Assembly (NCBI GenBank): GCA_902556205.1
Contig: CACDVH010000007.1
Coordinates: forward strand, 1-64,000
DNA length: 64,000 nt
Reading direction: 5' to 3'
Source: an uncultured Gammaproteobacteria bacterium
GTDB lineage: Bacteria; Pseudomonadota; Gammaproteobacteria; PS1; Pseudothioglobaceae
Shown in pieces: positions 1 to 8,562 of the stretch. Each line of letters begins with the position of its first letter. The stretch's first letter is position 1. Both the position numbers and the translations under genes were made by a program. The notes below the pieces were generated by a model. That model saw only the letters and a program-made list of their open reading frames with translations, made no database searches and was not told where the DNA came from.

Positions 1-273
1 TTTAGTTGCCTGAACTGCTCCATCTTTGAACAAAAGCATTGTTGGTATTCCTCTAATCCCATATTTTGGTGGAAGCTGAACATTTTCATCAACATTAACT
101 TTAGCTATAGTAATCTTACCGTCATATTCATCTGCTATTTCATCAAGAATAGGAGCAAGGGCTTTGCAAGGGCCGCACCATTCAGCCCAAAAATCTACTA
201 AAACTGGTTGAGAAGAGTTTACAACATCGCTCTCAAATGAGGCGTCACTGACTACTTTAATTTTGTCGTTCAT
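1..273 (-). CDS. trxA: Thioredoxin (3' end cut by window edge)
   Basis: Thioredoxin, the small cytoplasmic disulfide reductase that donates electrons to ribonucleotide reductase and other partners. The first 91 codons are present and the C-terminus lies outside the window. The active site WCGPC is seen at about residues 32-36 inside the classic [12 protein letters not shown] segment, and the cis-proline loop GIPTMLLF is also present. The start is the ATG whose complement is at 271-273; a shorter start would lose the first beta strand. No strong Shine-Dalgarno is visible. An extended -10 element lies about 50 bases upstream. It is probably monocistronic here, since the next gene upstream, the AEC transporter, is separated by 116 bases. 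Confidence 0.95.
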   Translation of the reverse strand, partial: MNDKIKVVSDASFESDVVNSSQPVLVDFWAEWCGPCKALAPILDEIADEYDGKITIAKVNVDENVQLPPKYGIRGIPTMLLFKDGAVQATK

Positions 274-322
274 TTATTAAATTATGGAATATACAAGGAG
301 AATTGAGGCAATTCTTAGTCAA

Positions 323-331
323 ATTATATCA
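323..331 (-). promoter_or_regulatory. Extended -10 promoter element for trxA
   Basis: Read on the minus strand this is TGATATAAT, a perfect extended -10 (TGnTATAAT). It would give a transcript start near 316 and a leader of about 43 bases before the trxA ATG at 273. No convincing -35 is needed for this class. Sequence-only prediction. Confidence 0.5.
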
Positions 332-389
332 CTTCTTTTTCCTTTTTCTTATTATTTATTAATTTAATTTAAGTTAAATTAAATAATAT

Positions 390-1340
390 TTATGCAATGA
401 AGGCAAGTAATAGCGGAATAGTGATAAATGATAACGCAACTTGAGTAGTCAGGATAGCCCTCATAAGTTGATGATCCGCACCAAACTGCTGAGCTAACGA
501 ATAGGACATTGCCGCAGTTGGAACTGAAGCAAAAATTACTGCAACAACTATCTCAATTTGACTTAAGTTGAAATAACTAGCTACAAAATAAACAATTACA
601 GGAAGGATAATTAGTTTAAGTGAATTGGAGATTATGATAGGAGTAATCTTTAATGTTAAATCTCTTACTTTTATCTTTGCGCCAATGGTTAATAGCATTA
701 TTGGGAGTGCGGCTGATCCGAGAAGTTCAGTTGTACCAATAAGAACACTCATTCTTTCTAAGGGAAACAACGAAACCAATAAACCAGCGATCATTGCCAA
801 AATGAATGGGTTTTTAGAGATTTCAATGAATATGTTTGATATGGCTTTTTTTGAGTCTTTTTGATTAGACTTATTGAGACTCATGACCATTGTGGTAATA
901 ATGATTATGTTGATAGTAGGAACATAAATAAACATAAAGAGGGAGGCTATTTTTAAGCCTTCTGAGCCATAAAAACTTCCAGCAATAGCAAGAGCAATAA
1001 AGGCATTCTGTCTCATCGAGCCCTGAAGAATTGAGGTCCAGACTTCAGGAGTGTAACCTAGAATTTTTCCAAGAAAAATCGAGGAGCTGAATGTAACAAC
1101 AAAACCAGCGAATACAATTACTGCATAGATGTATAACATCTCAGAGGACAAACTAACCTGAGAGATGAAATGAAATAAGAGGGCAGGTATTAAAACCCAA
1201 TAACACAGCTTGTCATTGACCTCCCAAAAGGAGAGATCGGGCACCCTAATCCTCCTAAGGATATTTCCAAGAATAATGAGAAGAAATACAGGTGAGATTA
1301 ATAAAAAGATTTGGAAAAAATTTGAAAGCATTGAATTCAA
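390..1340 (-). CDS. AEC-family (auxin efflux carrier) transporter
   Basis: Integral inner-membrane permease of 316 residues, the usual length for bacterial AEC proteins such as YfdV or MdcF, which move carboxylates or similar anions. About ten hydrophobic helices run from residue 8 to the C-terminus. The family-typical central segment between the two five-helix halves carries many Lys and Ser residues. The C-terminal half contains the AVPTAAMSY-like helix (here SVPTAAMSYSLAQQFG) typical of the family. It starts 10 bases after the gltX stop, so the two are probably co-transcribed. A second Met at residue 4 is an alternative start. Substrate cannot be told from sequence. Confidence 0.85.
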   Translation of the reverse strand: MNSMLSNFFQIFLLISPVFLLIILGNILRRIRVPDLSFWEVNDKLCYWVLIPALLFHFISQVSLSSEMLYIYAVIVFAGFVVTFSSSIFLGKILGYTPEVWTSILQGSMRQNAFIALAIAGSFYGSEGLKIASLFMFIYVPTINIIIITTMVMSLNKSNQKDSKKAISNIFIEISKNPFILAMIAGLLVSLFPLERMSVLIGTTELLGSAALPIMLLTIGAKIKVRDLTLKITPIIISNSLKLIILPVIVYFVASYFNLSQIEIVVAVIFASVPTAAMSYSLAQQFGADHQLMRAILTTQVALSFITIPLLLAFIA

Positions 1341-1350
1341 TCTAATTCAT

Positions 1351-2739
1351 TCAATTATTTTGACTATTAATCCATGATAAAGCCATATTTAATCGCGACA
1401 AAGTTCTTTTCTTTCCCACAAATTGAGCACTTTTATCAATACTTCCTGACTTCCCATCACCACTCAGCGCGAGCCTTAAAGGCTGACCAACCTTACCAAA
1501 ACCAATACTTCTAGACTCACAGATTGACTCGATAACGAAATGGATATTATTAGCATTCCAGTCATTTATTTCACTGAGTCGACTCTCTAAATCCTGCAAA
1601 ACTTCTTTTGTTTTTGATTTAAAAATTTTATGAGCTTGTGCCTCATCAAAATCCTCAAAGTCTTGATAAAACATCACGCAGCTTTGAGCCATATCAACTA
1701 AAGACTTTGACCTTTCTTTAAGGAAATCAACAACAACATAAATATCAGGTCCGTCTTCAAGGTTAATGTTGAGTTTCTCAAGATGCCAACCCAAATGCTC
1801 AACGAGATGAGTTGAAGGCAACGATTTAATATAACTTTGATTTAACCATTCAAGCTTCTCTTGATTGAAACTCGCGGGAGAGTTATTGATATTTTTAAGC
1901 TCAAAAAGCTCAATCATCTCATCAATGGAAAATATCTCCTGATCACCATTTGACCAACCAAGCCTAACAAGATAATTCAAAAGTGCGTCAGGCAAAAACC
2001 CTTCATCTCGATAAGATAATAGGTTCAGTGCACCGTGCCTTTTAGATAATCGTGAGCCATCTGATCCTAAAATCATTGGAACATGAGCAAATTTAGGAAT
2101 ATTCCAATCTAAGGCCTCATAAAGATTAATTTGTTTCGGGGTATTATTAATATGATCATCCCCCCTAATCACGCAATCAATTTGCATGTCATGATCATCA
2201 ACCACCACAGTTAAATTGTAAGTTGGTGTTCCATCGGACCTTGAAATGATCAAGTCATCAAGCTCCGAATTCTCAATACTTACCTCACCCTTGACAAAAT
2301 CACGAAAAGTAACGCTGCCTTTATCAGGATTACGAAATCGAATGACGCCACTCTTTAGAGATTTTTCTCTGCAACAGCCGTCGTATTTAGGCTTCTCTTT
2401 GTTTGCAATTTGACTCTCTCTCATTGACTCCAGTCGCTCTTTTGAGCAGTCGCAATAGTAAGCCTGGCTATTTGAAAGGAGCTCATGAATTACCTCATTA
2501 TATCTACCAAATCGATCGCTCTGATAGATAGGTCCCTCATCATAATCTAGCCCGATCCATTCGAGTCCATCTAAAATCGCGTTAACCGATTCTTTAGTTG
2601 AGCGCTCCCTATCGGTGTCTTCAATTCTGAGAACAAAGCTACTCTTATTTTTCCTTGCCCATAACCAAGCGAACAAGGCAGTTCTAGCACCACCAATATG
2701 CAAATAACCAGTCGGAGAAGGAGCAAATCTTGATTTCAT
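1351..2739 (-). CDS. gltX: Glutamyl-tRNA synthetase
   Basis: Class I aminoacyl-tRNA synthetase charging tRNA-Glu, 462 residues, standard length. The HIGH-type signature HIGGAR is at residues 14-19 and the KMSKS-type loop is seen as RLSKRHGA near residue 235. A Cys-rich segment (CDC at about 98-100, then GCC near 121) matches the zinc-binding insert of proteobacterial GltX. The Rossmann N-half is followed by an alpha-helical anticodon-binding C-half. The start ATG gives the canonical MKSRFAPSPTG opening. It heads a probable two-gene operon with the AEC transporter and diverges from the Mth938-rodA operon. Confidence 0.97.
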   Translation of the reverse strand: MKSRFAPSPTGYLHIGGARTALFAWLWARKNKSSFVLRIEDTDRERSTKESVNAILDGLEWIGLDYDEGPIYQSDRFGRYNEVIHELLSNSQAYYCDCSKERLESMRESQIANKEKPKYDGCCREKSLKSGVIRFRNPDKGSVTFRDFVKGEVSIENSELDDLIISRSDGTPTYNLTVVVDDHDMQIDCVIRGDDHINNTPKQINLYEALDWNIPKFAHVPMILGSDGSRLSKRHGALNLLSYRDEGFLPDALLNYLVRLGWSNGDQEIFSIDEMIELFELKNINNSPASFNQEKLEWLNQSYIKSLPSTHLVEHLGWHLEKLNINLEDGPDIYVVVDFLKERSKSLVDMAQSCVMFYQDFEDFDEAQAHKIFKSKTKEVLQDLESRLSEINDWNANNIHFVIESICESRSIGFGKVGQPLRLALSGDGKSGSIDKSAQFVGKKRTLSRLNMALSWINSQNN

Positions 2740-2837
2740 CTATAACTCTTTTAATAAAGAAATTGAAAATTTATTTTGAAAGCTTGATTTAAATAATAGT
2801 TATTTAAAGTTCAATTAAATCACTGTGAATTTTACAC

Positions 2838-2846
2838 TGTTATAAT
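2838..2846 (+). promoter_or_regulatory. Extended -10 promoter for the rodA operon
   Basis: TGTTATAAT is a perfect extended -10 (TGnTATAAT). Transcription would begin near 2853, downstream of a possible GTG start at 2850. This argues that the first gene of the operon begins at the ATG at 2880. No good -35 hexamer is seen. Confidence 0.55.
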
Positions 2847-2879
2847 GTTGTGCCAACAATCAAATATGCATACAAATTA

Positions 2880-3242
2880 ATGGAATTCACCCAGCAAAAC
2901 ACGAATACAAACACCATTATCTCGATTGAAGATTCTTCAATATCACTCTCACACATCAAATTAACTAGGCCTTGTTTTGTCTCTGCCAGTTCATCTAACG
3001 AAGTATCAAATATAGACATTACTGAAATTGGAAAAGAGTTTTTATTTCCTCTAATAATTAAAGACTCAGTCGACTTATTAATTATAGGAACCGGTGATTC
3101 CCCCAAATTTCTCTCACCCAAACAACAAATTGAGCTCTCCAGTATGGGTCTAGGAGTGGAGTGCATGAATAATACCTCAGCATGCTCAAGCTTTAACCTT
3201 CTTCTTGGAGATTTAAGGAAAGTTGGATTACTGCTGATATGA
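2880..3242 (+). CDS. Mth938/DUF498-domain protein
   Basis: Small cytoplasmic protein of the Mth938-like (DUF498) family, whose biochemical role is not established. Family marks are LLIIGTGDSPKFLS in the middle and a C-terminal segment with GLGVECMNNTSACSSFNLLL, matching the family pattern of a Gly-rich turn, a Met-Asp/Asn-Thr and an A-C-x-x-[FY]-N helix. I chose the ATG at 2880, giving 120 residues, because a promoter -10 ends at 2846 and a GTG start at 2850 would not be transcribed. The gene overlaps rodA by four bases (ATGA), implying coupled translation. Its position before rodA is context only and does not prove a wall-related role. Confidence 0.7.
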   Translation: MEFTQQNTNTNTIISIEDSSISLSHIKLTRPCFVSASSSNEVSNIDITEIGKEFLFPLIIKDSVDLLIIGTGDSPKFLSPKQQIELSSMGLGVECMNNTSACSSFNLLLGDLRKVGLLLI

Positions 3243-4375
3243 TTTTATTTTTATTAAAAAAGCTCCTACTTTTTTATAAATTTTTCAAAATCGATACGCC
3301 ACTTTTTATTCTTCTGATTTTGCTTTCCTCATTTGGTCTATTAATTTTATATAGCAGCTCAGGTGGCTCACTTAATCTTGTATACAGGCAAATGATTCAT
3401 TTAGGATTAGCCACTTCGGTCATGCTTGTAATAGCCCAAATACCACCCATCATTATGCTTCGAGCATCACCAATACTCATGATTCTTGGCGTTTTTCTGT
3501 TAATCCTAGTTCTATTTTTTGGTAGCTCAGGTGGTGGCGCTCAAAGATGGCTTGATTTAGGTTTTGTTAGATTCCAGCCATCTGAATTGATGAAAATCAT
3601 ATTGCCAATGACGATTGCTGCTATCCTCAGTGAAAAAACTCTTCCTCCTAGAGCGTTTCCTGTCATTATTTCACTCATAACGATTGTAACTGTGGTTCTT
3701 CTAATAGCAAGACAACCCGATCTTGGCACCTCACTATTGATTGGGGCCTCAGGAATCTATGTTTTATTCTTTTCAGGCTTCAGAGTAATGCTTGTGAGAA
3801 GCATTTGGCTTAATCTTGCAATCTTGATAAGTCTCTTCGCTGGGTCACTCTATTTTGCCTGGAACTATTTATTGATTGCTTACCAAAAAAGGCGAATTCT
3901 AACTCTGTTTAATCCAGAATCTGACCCGCTTGGCTCAGGCTACCATATTATTCAATCAAAAATAGCTATCGGCTCTGGAGGGTTTACTGGAAAAGGCATC
4001 GTAAGAGGCTCCCAGTCTCAACTTGATTTTGTGCCCGAGCAATCCACTGATTTCATTTTCTCTGTTTTAGCTGAAGAACTTGGGTTTATTGGATTTTTAT
4101 TACTAATTATTATTTATTCACTCATTATTTTCAGATGCATGAGTTTGTCTCTACGCTGTGAGGACAATTTTTCTAGGCTGCTAGGGGCAAGCCTCACCTT
4201 TGTGTTTTTTACTTACATTTTTGTCAATATTGGCATGGTGTCAGGCTTATTACCTGTTGTTGGAGTCCCACTACCTTTAATAAGCTATGGCGGGTCCTCT
4301 TTGATTACATTAATGGCTAGCTTTGGGATTATTATGTCAATTCACAAACATAAAAGTCCAAGATATTTACAGTAA
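3239..4375 (+). CDS. rodA: Rod-shape-determining peptidoglycan polymerase RodA
   Basis: SEDS-family glycosyltransferase that polymerises lateral-wall peptidoglycan with PBP2 in the elongasome, in the inner membrane. It has 378 residues and about ten membrane helices. The SEDS hallmarks are seen: GAQRWLDLGFVRFQPSELMK in the middle, RQPDLGTSLL after it, the FVPEQSTDFIFSVLAEELG loop and the C-terminal VVGVPLPLISYGGSS. The start ATG overlaps the preceding stop (ATGA). It is followed by dacA at 83 bases, a familiar rodA/dacA arrangement, though here no lytic transglycosylase or rlpA lies between them. Confidence 0.97.
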   Translation: MILFLLKKLLLFYKFFKIDTPLFILLILLSSFGLLILYSSSGGSLNLVYRQMIHLGLATSVMLVIAQIPPIIMLRASPILMILGVFLLILVLFFGSSGGGAQRWLDLGFVRFQPSELMKIILPMTIAAILSEKTLPPRAFPVIISLITIVTVVLLIARQPDLGTSLLIGASGIYVLFFSGFRVMLVRSIWLNLAILISLFAGSLYFAWNYLLIAYQKRRILTLFNPESDPLGSGYHIIQSKIAIGSGGFTGKGIVRGSQSQLDFVPEQSTDFIFSVLAEELGFIGFLLLIIIYSLIIFRCMSLSLRCEDNFSRLLGASLTFVFFTYIFVNIGMVSGLLPVVGVPLPLISYGGSSLITLMASFGIIMSIHKHKSPRYLQ

Positions 4376-4458
4376 CTCGTTATAATCAATCTGTATTTAG
4401 AATTAACTAAATTTTCAGCCTTTTTATCAACTCACTTAATCTGGATAAATAATATTTC

Positions 4459-5601
4459 ATGAAATCAAATATTCTTACTCTTTTTAAAACATTTTTTTTA
4501 ATACTTTTATTCACAAATGTGAGTGCTGACGAGCCTCGCTTTTACATTCCAGAATCTCCTCCTATTGCTGCAAAGTCCTATATTCTTATGGACCACAACT
4601 CAGGCAAAGTTCTGGCCGCTGAAAATGAAAATGAAAGAAGGTCTCCCGCTAGTTTGACAAAGATAATGACCTCTTATGTTGTCTTTAAGCGCCTCAAAGA
4701 AGACTTTATTTCTCTGGATGATGAGGTCAAAATTAGCGAAAAGGCATGGAAAACAGGTGGCTCTAGAAGCTTTATTGAGGTTGGCAAGATGATTAACCTA
4801 GAGGATCTTTTAAAAGGAATGATTATTCAATCAGGCAATGATGCCTCAGTAGCTTTGGCTGAGCACGTGGCTGGCTCAGAGGGTACATTCGTTTTGTTTA
4901 TGAATGACTATGCCCAGGAAATTGGTATGACAAATACTCGCTTTGAAAATTCATCAGGACTACCCCACAAAGATCAATACACAACAGCCAAAGATATGGC
5001 CCTCCTCTCGTCTGCAATCATTAAAGATTTTCCAGGCTTTTATGAGTGGTATGGCCAAAAAGAATTCACTTACAACAACATTAAGCAAATCAATCGCAAC
5101 AAGCTACTCTTTACAGATAGTACTGTCGATGGCTTGAAAACAGGCTGGACTCAGAAAGCAGGTTACTGTCTTGCAACAAGTGCTAACCGAGTTGGGATGA
5201 GACTGGTGTCAGTTGTGCTAGGCTCTGCGAGTCCAGCAATAAGGACTGCTGAGACAGAAAAGCTCCTTGATTATGGTTTCCGCTTCTTTGAAACACAATC
5301 AGTCAATGACATATCTCACCAAGTTCCAGTATTCAAATCTAAGAAAGGCAACATCAAGGTTGGAGTGGCTGACTCTAGTTTCTTGACCCTTCCAAGAAAC
5401 CAATTTAAGTACACTACTCAAACTATTGAGCTCTCCGGTGACTTGATTGCACCAATTAGCCAGGGTGATCAAGTGGGCACTCTTGCGATAAGTTTCAATG
5501 ACGAAGATATTGCAACGCTACCACTGATCGCACTTGAAAATGCCGAGGAGGCAGGATTCGTATCTAAAATGATAGATACAGTCAAACTAATGTTTAGATA
5601 A
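4459..5601 (+). CDS. dacA: D-alanyl-D-alanine carboxypeptidase (PBP5/6 type)
   Basis: Low-molecular-weight penicillin-binding protein that trims the terminal D-Ala of peptidoglycan pentapeptides in the periplasm. It has 380 residues. A signal peptide covers residues 1-23 (hydrophobic stretch then VSA-D). The three serine-transpeptidase motifs are SLTK at 65-68, SGN at 125-127 and KTG at 227-229. A PBP5 C-terminal beta domain follows, and the final residues (FVSKMIDTVKLMFR) form an amphipathic membrane anchor. It lies between rodA and a D-amino-acid aminotransferase, consistent with a wall-metabolism operon. Confidence 0.96.
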   Translation: MKSNILTLFKTFFLILLFTNVSADEPRFYIPESPPIAAKSYILMDHNSGKVLAAENENERRSPASLTKIMTSYVVFKRLKEDFISLDDEVKISEKAWKTGGSRSFIEVGKMINLEDLLKGMIIQSGNDASVALAEHVAGSEGTFVLFMNDYAQEIGMTNTRFENSSGLPHKDQYTTAKDMALLSSAIIKDFPGFYEWYGQKEFTYNNIKQINRNKLLFTDSTVDGLKTGWTQKAGYCLATSANRVGMRLVSVVLGSASPAIRTAETEKLLDYGFRFFETQSVNDISHQVPVFKSKKGNIKVGVADSSFLTLPRNQFKYTTQTIELSGDLIAPISQGDQVGTLAISFNDEDIATLPLIALENAEEAGFVSKMIDTVKLMFR

Positions 5602-5603
5602 TT

Positions 5604-6437
5604 TTGGTTTATCTAAACGGAAACTTTATAGAAAAAAACCAAGCTTATGTATCGGTCATGGATCGAGGATTCCTTTTTGGAGATGGTATCTATGAAGTCT
5701 TTCCAGTTTACAACAAAAAGATTATTGGTCTAGATTCTCACTTAAAGCGCCTGCAAGATGGCCTTGATGCAATCAACATTAAGAATCCTCACAGCAAAGA
5801 TGAATGGACAAAACTTATCCATAAAGTCATTTCATTTGATTCTATTCACCTCAACCAAGCGGTCTATTTACAGATCTCTAGGGGGAGCGATGAGAACAGA
5901 AAGCATACTTATAATGAATTAAAACCTACCGTCTATATCCAATCAAGCGCTATTAAACCAAGAAAAAAAAGTATGCTCTTAGATGGTATGTCAGCGATCA
6001 CGAGAGAAGACATCAGATGGCTTAAGAGCAATACGAAAGCTACATCACTTTTAGCCAACACTCTATATGCTCAGGAAGCAAAGAGTAACGGCGCTGAGGA
6101 AGCAATTCTTTATCGCGACGGTATAGTCACTGAAGCCTCCAGCTCAAATGTATTTATTGCAAAAAATAACTGCATTTACACTCACCCAAAGAGCCCTATG
6201 ATTCTTCCAGGTATTACTCGTGAAAAAGCCATTGAGTGTGCAAAAACTAACGATATTAGTGTTAAAGAGTCTTCATTCACAACACAACAGCTCATGGATG
6301 CTGACGAAGTATGGATCACCAGCTCAACAAGAGAGATTGTCCCGATCACCTCGATTGATGGCAGTCAGATTTCAAATGGTCGTGCTGGCCCAATCTGGTC
6401 AATAGTTTATGATGAATACCAGTCCCTTAAGTCATAA
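5604..6437 (+). CDS. D-amino-acid aminotransferase (class IV PLP)
   Basis: Fold-type IV PLP aminotransferase, most like D-alanine transaminase, which interconverts D-Ala and D-Glu with their keto acids. It has 277 residues. The opening V-Y-L-N-G and DRGFLFGDGIYEVFPVY are typical of the D-amino-acid branch. The Schiff-base Lys is K145 in SNTKATS and the phosphate-side glutamate is E177 in VTEASSSN. The start is TTG at 5604, two bases after the dacA stop. No ATG is near, and a later start would remove the conserved first strand. An aminodeoxychorismate lyase or branched-chain transaminase is less likely given the GDGIYE signature. Its place after dacA suggests supply of D-amino acids for the wall. 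Confidence 0.85.
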   Translation: MVYLNGNFIEKNQAYVSVMDRGFLFGDGIYEVFPVYNKKIIGLDSHLKRLQDGLDAINIKNPHSKDEWTKLIHKVISFDSIHLNQAVYLQISRGSDENRKHTYNELKPTVYIQSSAIKPRKKSMLLDGMSAITREDIRWLKSNTKATSLLANTLYAQEAKSNGAEEAILYRDGIVTEASSSNVFIAKNNCIYTHPKSPMILPGITREKAIECAKTNDISVKESSFTTQQLMDADEVWITSSTREIVPITSIDGSQISNGRAGPIWSIVYDEYQSLKS

Positions 6438-6502
6438 AAAATCGCATTGAATCCTTTAATATTAAATAACTAGAATATCCATTTCAAGTAAAATCTTGGT
6501 TA

Positions 6503-6603
6503 GTGTCGAGGGTAAACCGGCAATAAATGGTTATGAACCCCGCCAGGCCTGGAAGGGAGCAACGGTAATAATTTTTTTATGTGTTGGATTCTATTCTCGG
6601 CAC
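6503..6603 (+). ncRNA. ffs: Signal recognition particle 4.5S RNA
   Basis: Small SRP RNA that binds Ffh and guides co-translational targeting. The conserved domain IV is seen at 6541-6563, with the GCCAGGCCTGGAAGGGAGCA core (the family has a GGAAG-type loop flanked by A-rich bulges). The ends pair over eight bases, GTGTCGAG at 6503-6510 with CTCGGCAC at 6596-6603, including one G-U. The length of about 101 bases fits the short 4.5S class. A run of six T at 6608-6613 follows and may serve as terminator. dnaX starts 27 bases downstream, the ffs-dnaX-ybaB-recR order common in this group. Confidence 0.95.
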
Positions 6604-6630
6604 TACCTTTTTTCAATAATTTGATTGCTG

Positions 6631-8244
6631 ATGAGTCAACACTACGAAGTTTTAGCTAGGAAATACAGACCTCACAATTTTCAAGAGCTAGTCGGTCAAA
6701 CTCACACCATCAGAACACTTGTTAACGCACTCGATAATAACAATCTTCATCATGGATTTTTGTTTACAGGAACCCGAGGCGTTGGCAAAACTACAATTGC
6801 AAGAATTTTTGCTAAATCAGTAAACTGTGAGGAAGGGGTTAGCTCTACTCCATGCGGCAAATGTCCAACCTGTCTTGAGATTGACAAAGGTCAGTCTGTT
6901 GACCTAATCGAGCTGGATGCAGCTTCGAACACTGGCGTTGATCACATGCGAGAGATTCTCGAGAATGCGCAGTACACTCCAACTAAAAATTTATACAAAA
7001 TTTACCTCATTGATGAGGTACATATGCTTTCAAAAAGTAGCTTTAATGCACTTCTAAAGACTTTAGAAGAGCCCCCTGCTCACATCAAATTTTTACTGGC
7101 CACCACTGATCCTAAAAAATTACCAATCACCGTCCTCTCTAGATGCCTTCAGTTCAACCTAAATAAACTTTCACATGAGGAAATTCTTAATCACCTCAAG
7201 TTTATTATGGATGAAGAAAAACTTAAGTTTGATGAGAGCGCCTTATCAAAGATTGCCGAATTCGGTAATGGGTCGATGCGTGATGCTCTGAGCCTTCTTG
7301 ATCAGTCTATCTCCTATGGAAATGGGAGCGTTAAAGAAGAAGACTTAAAAGAAATGTTGGGGCTAGTTAATCATGACGAAATTATCAATCTTGCTAAACT
7401 TGTGAATGCTAGGGATGCCGAACAAATTTTATCGTTTGTAAAGAACCTAGCCCACAAGGGAGAGAACCTAGCTAACGCATTAAAAGACTTGACGTCCATT
7501 TTTCATCAAATTTCTTTAGCTCAAATTATCCAAGATAAGAAACAAATTGACTCTGATATTGCGAGTCTTGCCAGCAGTTTTTCAGCTCAAGATTTGCAGC
7601 TTTACTATCAAATAGCAATCAACGGCCAAAAAGATATGAGTCTTTCACCTAGTGAGCAAATTGGTCTCGAGATGACGCTCCTTAGAATGATTGCCTTTCA
7701 TCCTGACTATAAAGAGGTTGAAAAAAAAAATCTAAAGCCCTCTCCAACTGAAAACTCAAAGAACAAAGATAGTTCCATTCCAAAAGAATCTCAAGACTCT
7801 CCCACCACCAAGAAAGCACCAAAGGCAGATACTAATCAGCTTAATATTAAAAGCCAAGAGGAGTGGGAAGATATTATCAAGACCTTTGATTTTAATGGAG
7901 CTGCAAAAATGTTGGTCAAAAATACGGTATTCAAATCGCTTGAAGATCAGACACTGGTTTTGACATTGAGCTCAGACTTTCTGAATCTTCTCACTCCTAA
8001 AACGGAGGACTCAATACGAAACGGACTTCACAAAGAATATCCCACCGTTGACTTGATTTTTGAACCTGGTGAGACCAATGGACACTCACTATCTCAAAAG
8101 GAGTCTGATGAGAGGGAGCAAAAGCGTAAAGAAACAGAAAGTCAGTTTTTAAGTGATGATGGTCTCAAAGAATTACAGGAAGTATTCAATTCAAAAGTCG
8201 ACCTTAAATCTATCAAATCAATCAAGGAGTCAGACAATGTTTAA
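6631..8244 (+). CDS. dnaX: DNA polymerase III tau (and gamma) subunit
   Basis: Clamp-loader ATPase of the replicative polymerase, 537 residues. The Walker A loop GTRGVGKTT is at about 47-55 and four zinc Cys at about 66, 75, 78 and 81. Walker B plus sensor is LIDEVHMLS near 125, and SRC follows near 170. Domains I-III end near residue 365, then a Lys/Pro/Ser-rich linker leads to a tau-specific C-domain. The start is the ATG at 6631 (MSQHYEVLARKYRP); an in-frame TTG two codons earlier is less likely. A run of ten A at the domain III boundary may produce a short gamma form. The gene overlaps ybaB by eight bases. Confidence 0.97.
   Translation: MSQHYEVLARKYRPHNFQELVGQTHTIRTLVNALDNNNLHHGFLFTGTRGVGKTTIARIFAKSVNCEEGVSSTPCGKCPTCLEIDKGQSVDLIELDAASNTGVDHMREILENAQYTPTKNLYKIYLIDEVHMLSKSSFNALLKTLEEPPAHIKFLLATTDPKKLPITVLSRCLQFNLNKLSHEEILNHLKFIMDEEKLKFDESALSKIAEFGNGSMRDALSLLDQSISYGNGSVKEEDLKEMLGLVNHDEIINLAKLVNARDAEQILSFVKNLAHKGENLANALKDLTSIFHQISLAQIIQDKKQIDSDIASLASSFSAQDLQLYYQIAINGQKDMSLSPSEQIGLEMTLLRMIAFHPDYKEVEKKNLKPSPTENSKNKDSSIPKESQDSPTTKKAPKADTNQLNIKSQEEWEDIIKTFDFNGAAKMLVKNTVFKSLEDQTLVLTLSSDFLNLLTPKTEDSIRNGLHKEYPTVDLIFEPGETNGHSLSQKESDEREQKRKETESQFLSDDGLKELQEVFNSKVDLKSIKSIKESDNV
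7721..7751 (+). promoter_or_regulatory. Poly-A slippage site in dnaX (predicted gamma-form signal)
   Basis: Ten consecutive A (7721-7730) sit in dnaX codons 364-367. A -1 shift reads on to TGA at 7749-7751, giving a product of about 373 residues. A +1 shift meets TAA at 7733-7735 after one codon, giving about 367. Both end just after domain III, where E. coli gamma-form function resides. An SD-like AAAGAGG at 7711-7717 lies about nine bases before the slip codons, resembling the stimulator in E. coli dnaX. The mechanism could be ribosomal frameshifting or transcript slippage. Confidence 0.6.
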
Positions 8245-8542
8245 AGGTGGAATGGCAGGAATGATGCAAAAAGCAAAGCAAATGCAGGAAGATATGGAGG
8301 CTGTTCAGAAAGAAATTAAATTACTTCGCTGTGAGGGTGACGCAGCTTCAGGTGCTGTGAAAGTTGAAATGAATGGTGATTATACGCTCACTAATATCTC
8401 TATTGCTGACTCACTCACTTCAGACAAAGAGATGTTAGAGGATTTAATAATGATGGCCGTTAACGATGCCTCCACAAAGGTCAATCAAATTTCAAAGGAT
8501 AAAATGAAAAATGTGACTGGCGGGCTTAATCTGCCTTTCTAG
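8237..8542 (+). CDS. ybaB: YbaB/EbfC nucleoid-associated protein
   Basis: Small DNA-binding protein (101 residues) that forms tweezer-like dimers and associates with the nucleoid. The sequence opens with MFKGGMAGMMQKAKQMQEDM, typical of the family's N-terminal helix. It then has the conserved GAVKVEMNGDY strand and ends GGLNLPF, near the family's GG-(L/M)-x-(L/I)-P-(G/F) ending. The start is ATG 8237, preceded at proper distance by AAGGAG (8224-8229). A longer open frame beginning at 8153 lies inside dnaX and is rejected. It overlaps dnaX by eight bases and sits 20 bases before recR, the conserved dnaX-ybaB-recR trio. Confidence 0.95.
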   Translation: MFKGGMAGMMQKAKQMQEDMEAVQKEIKLLRCEGDAASGAVKVEMNGDYTLTNISIADSLTSDKEMLEDLIMMAVNDASTKVNQISKDKMKNVTGGLNLPF

Positions 8543-8562
8543 TTAACTATTTTGAATCAAAA

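Noticed and set aside
2840-3166. Open frame of 108 codons on the minus strand
   Set aside because: Opposite the Mth938-domain gene, which has recognisable family motifs and a promoter; the minus frame has neither.
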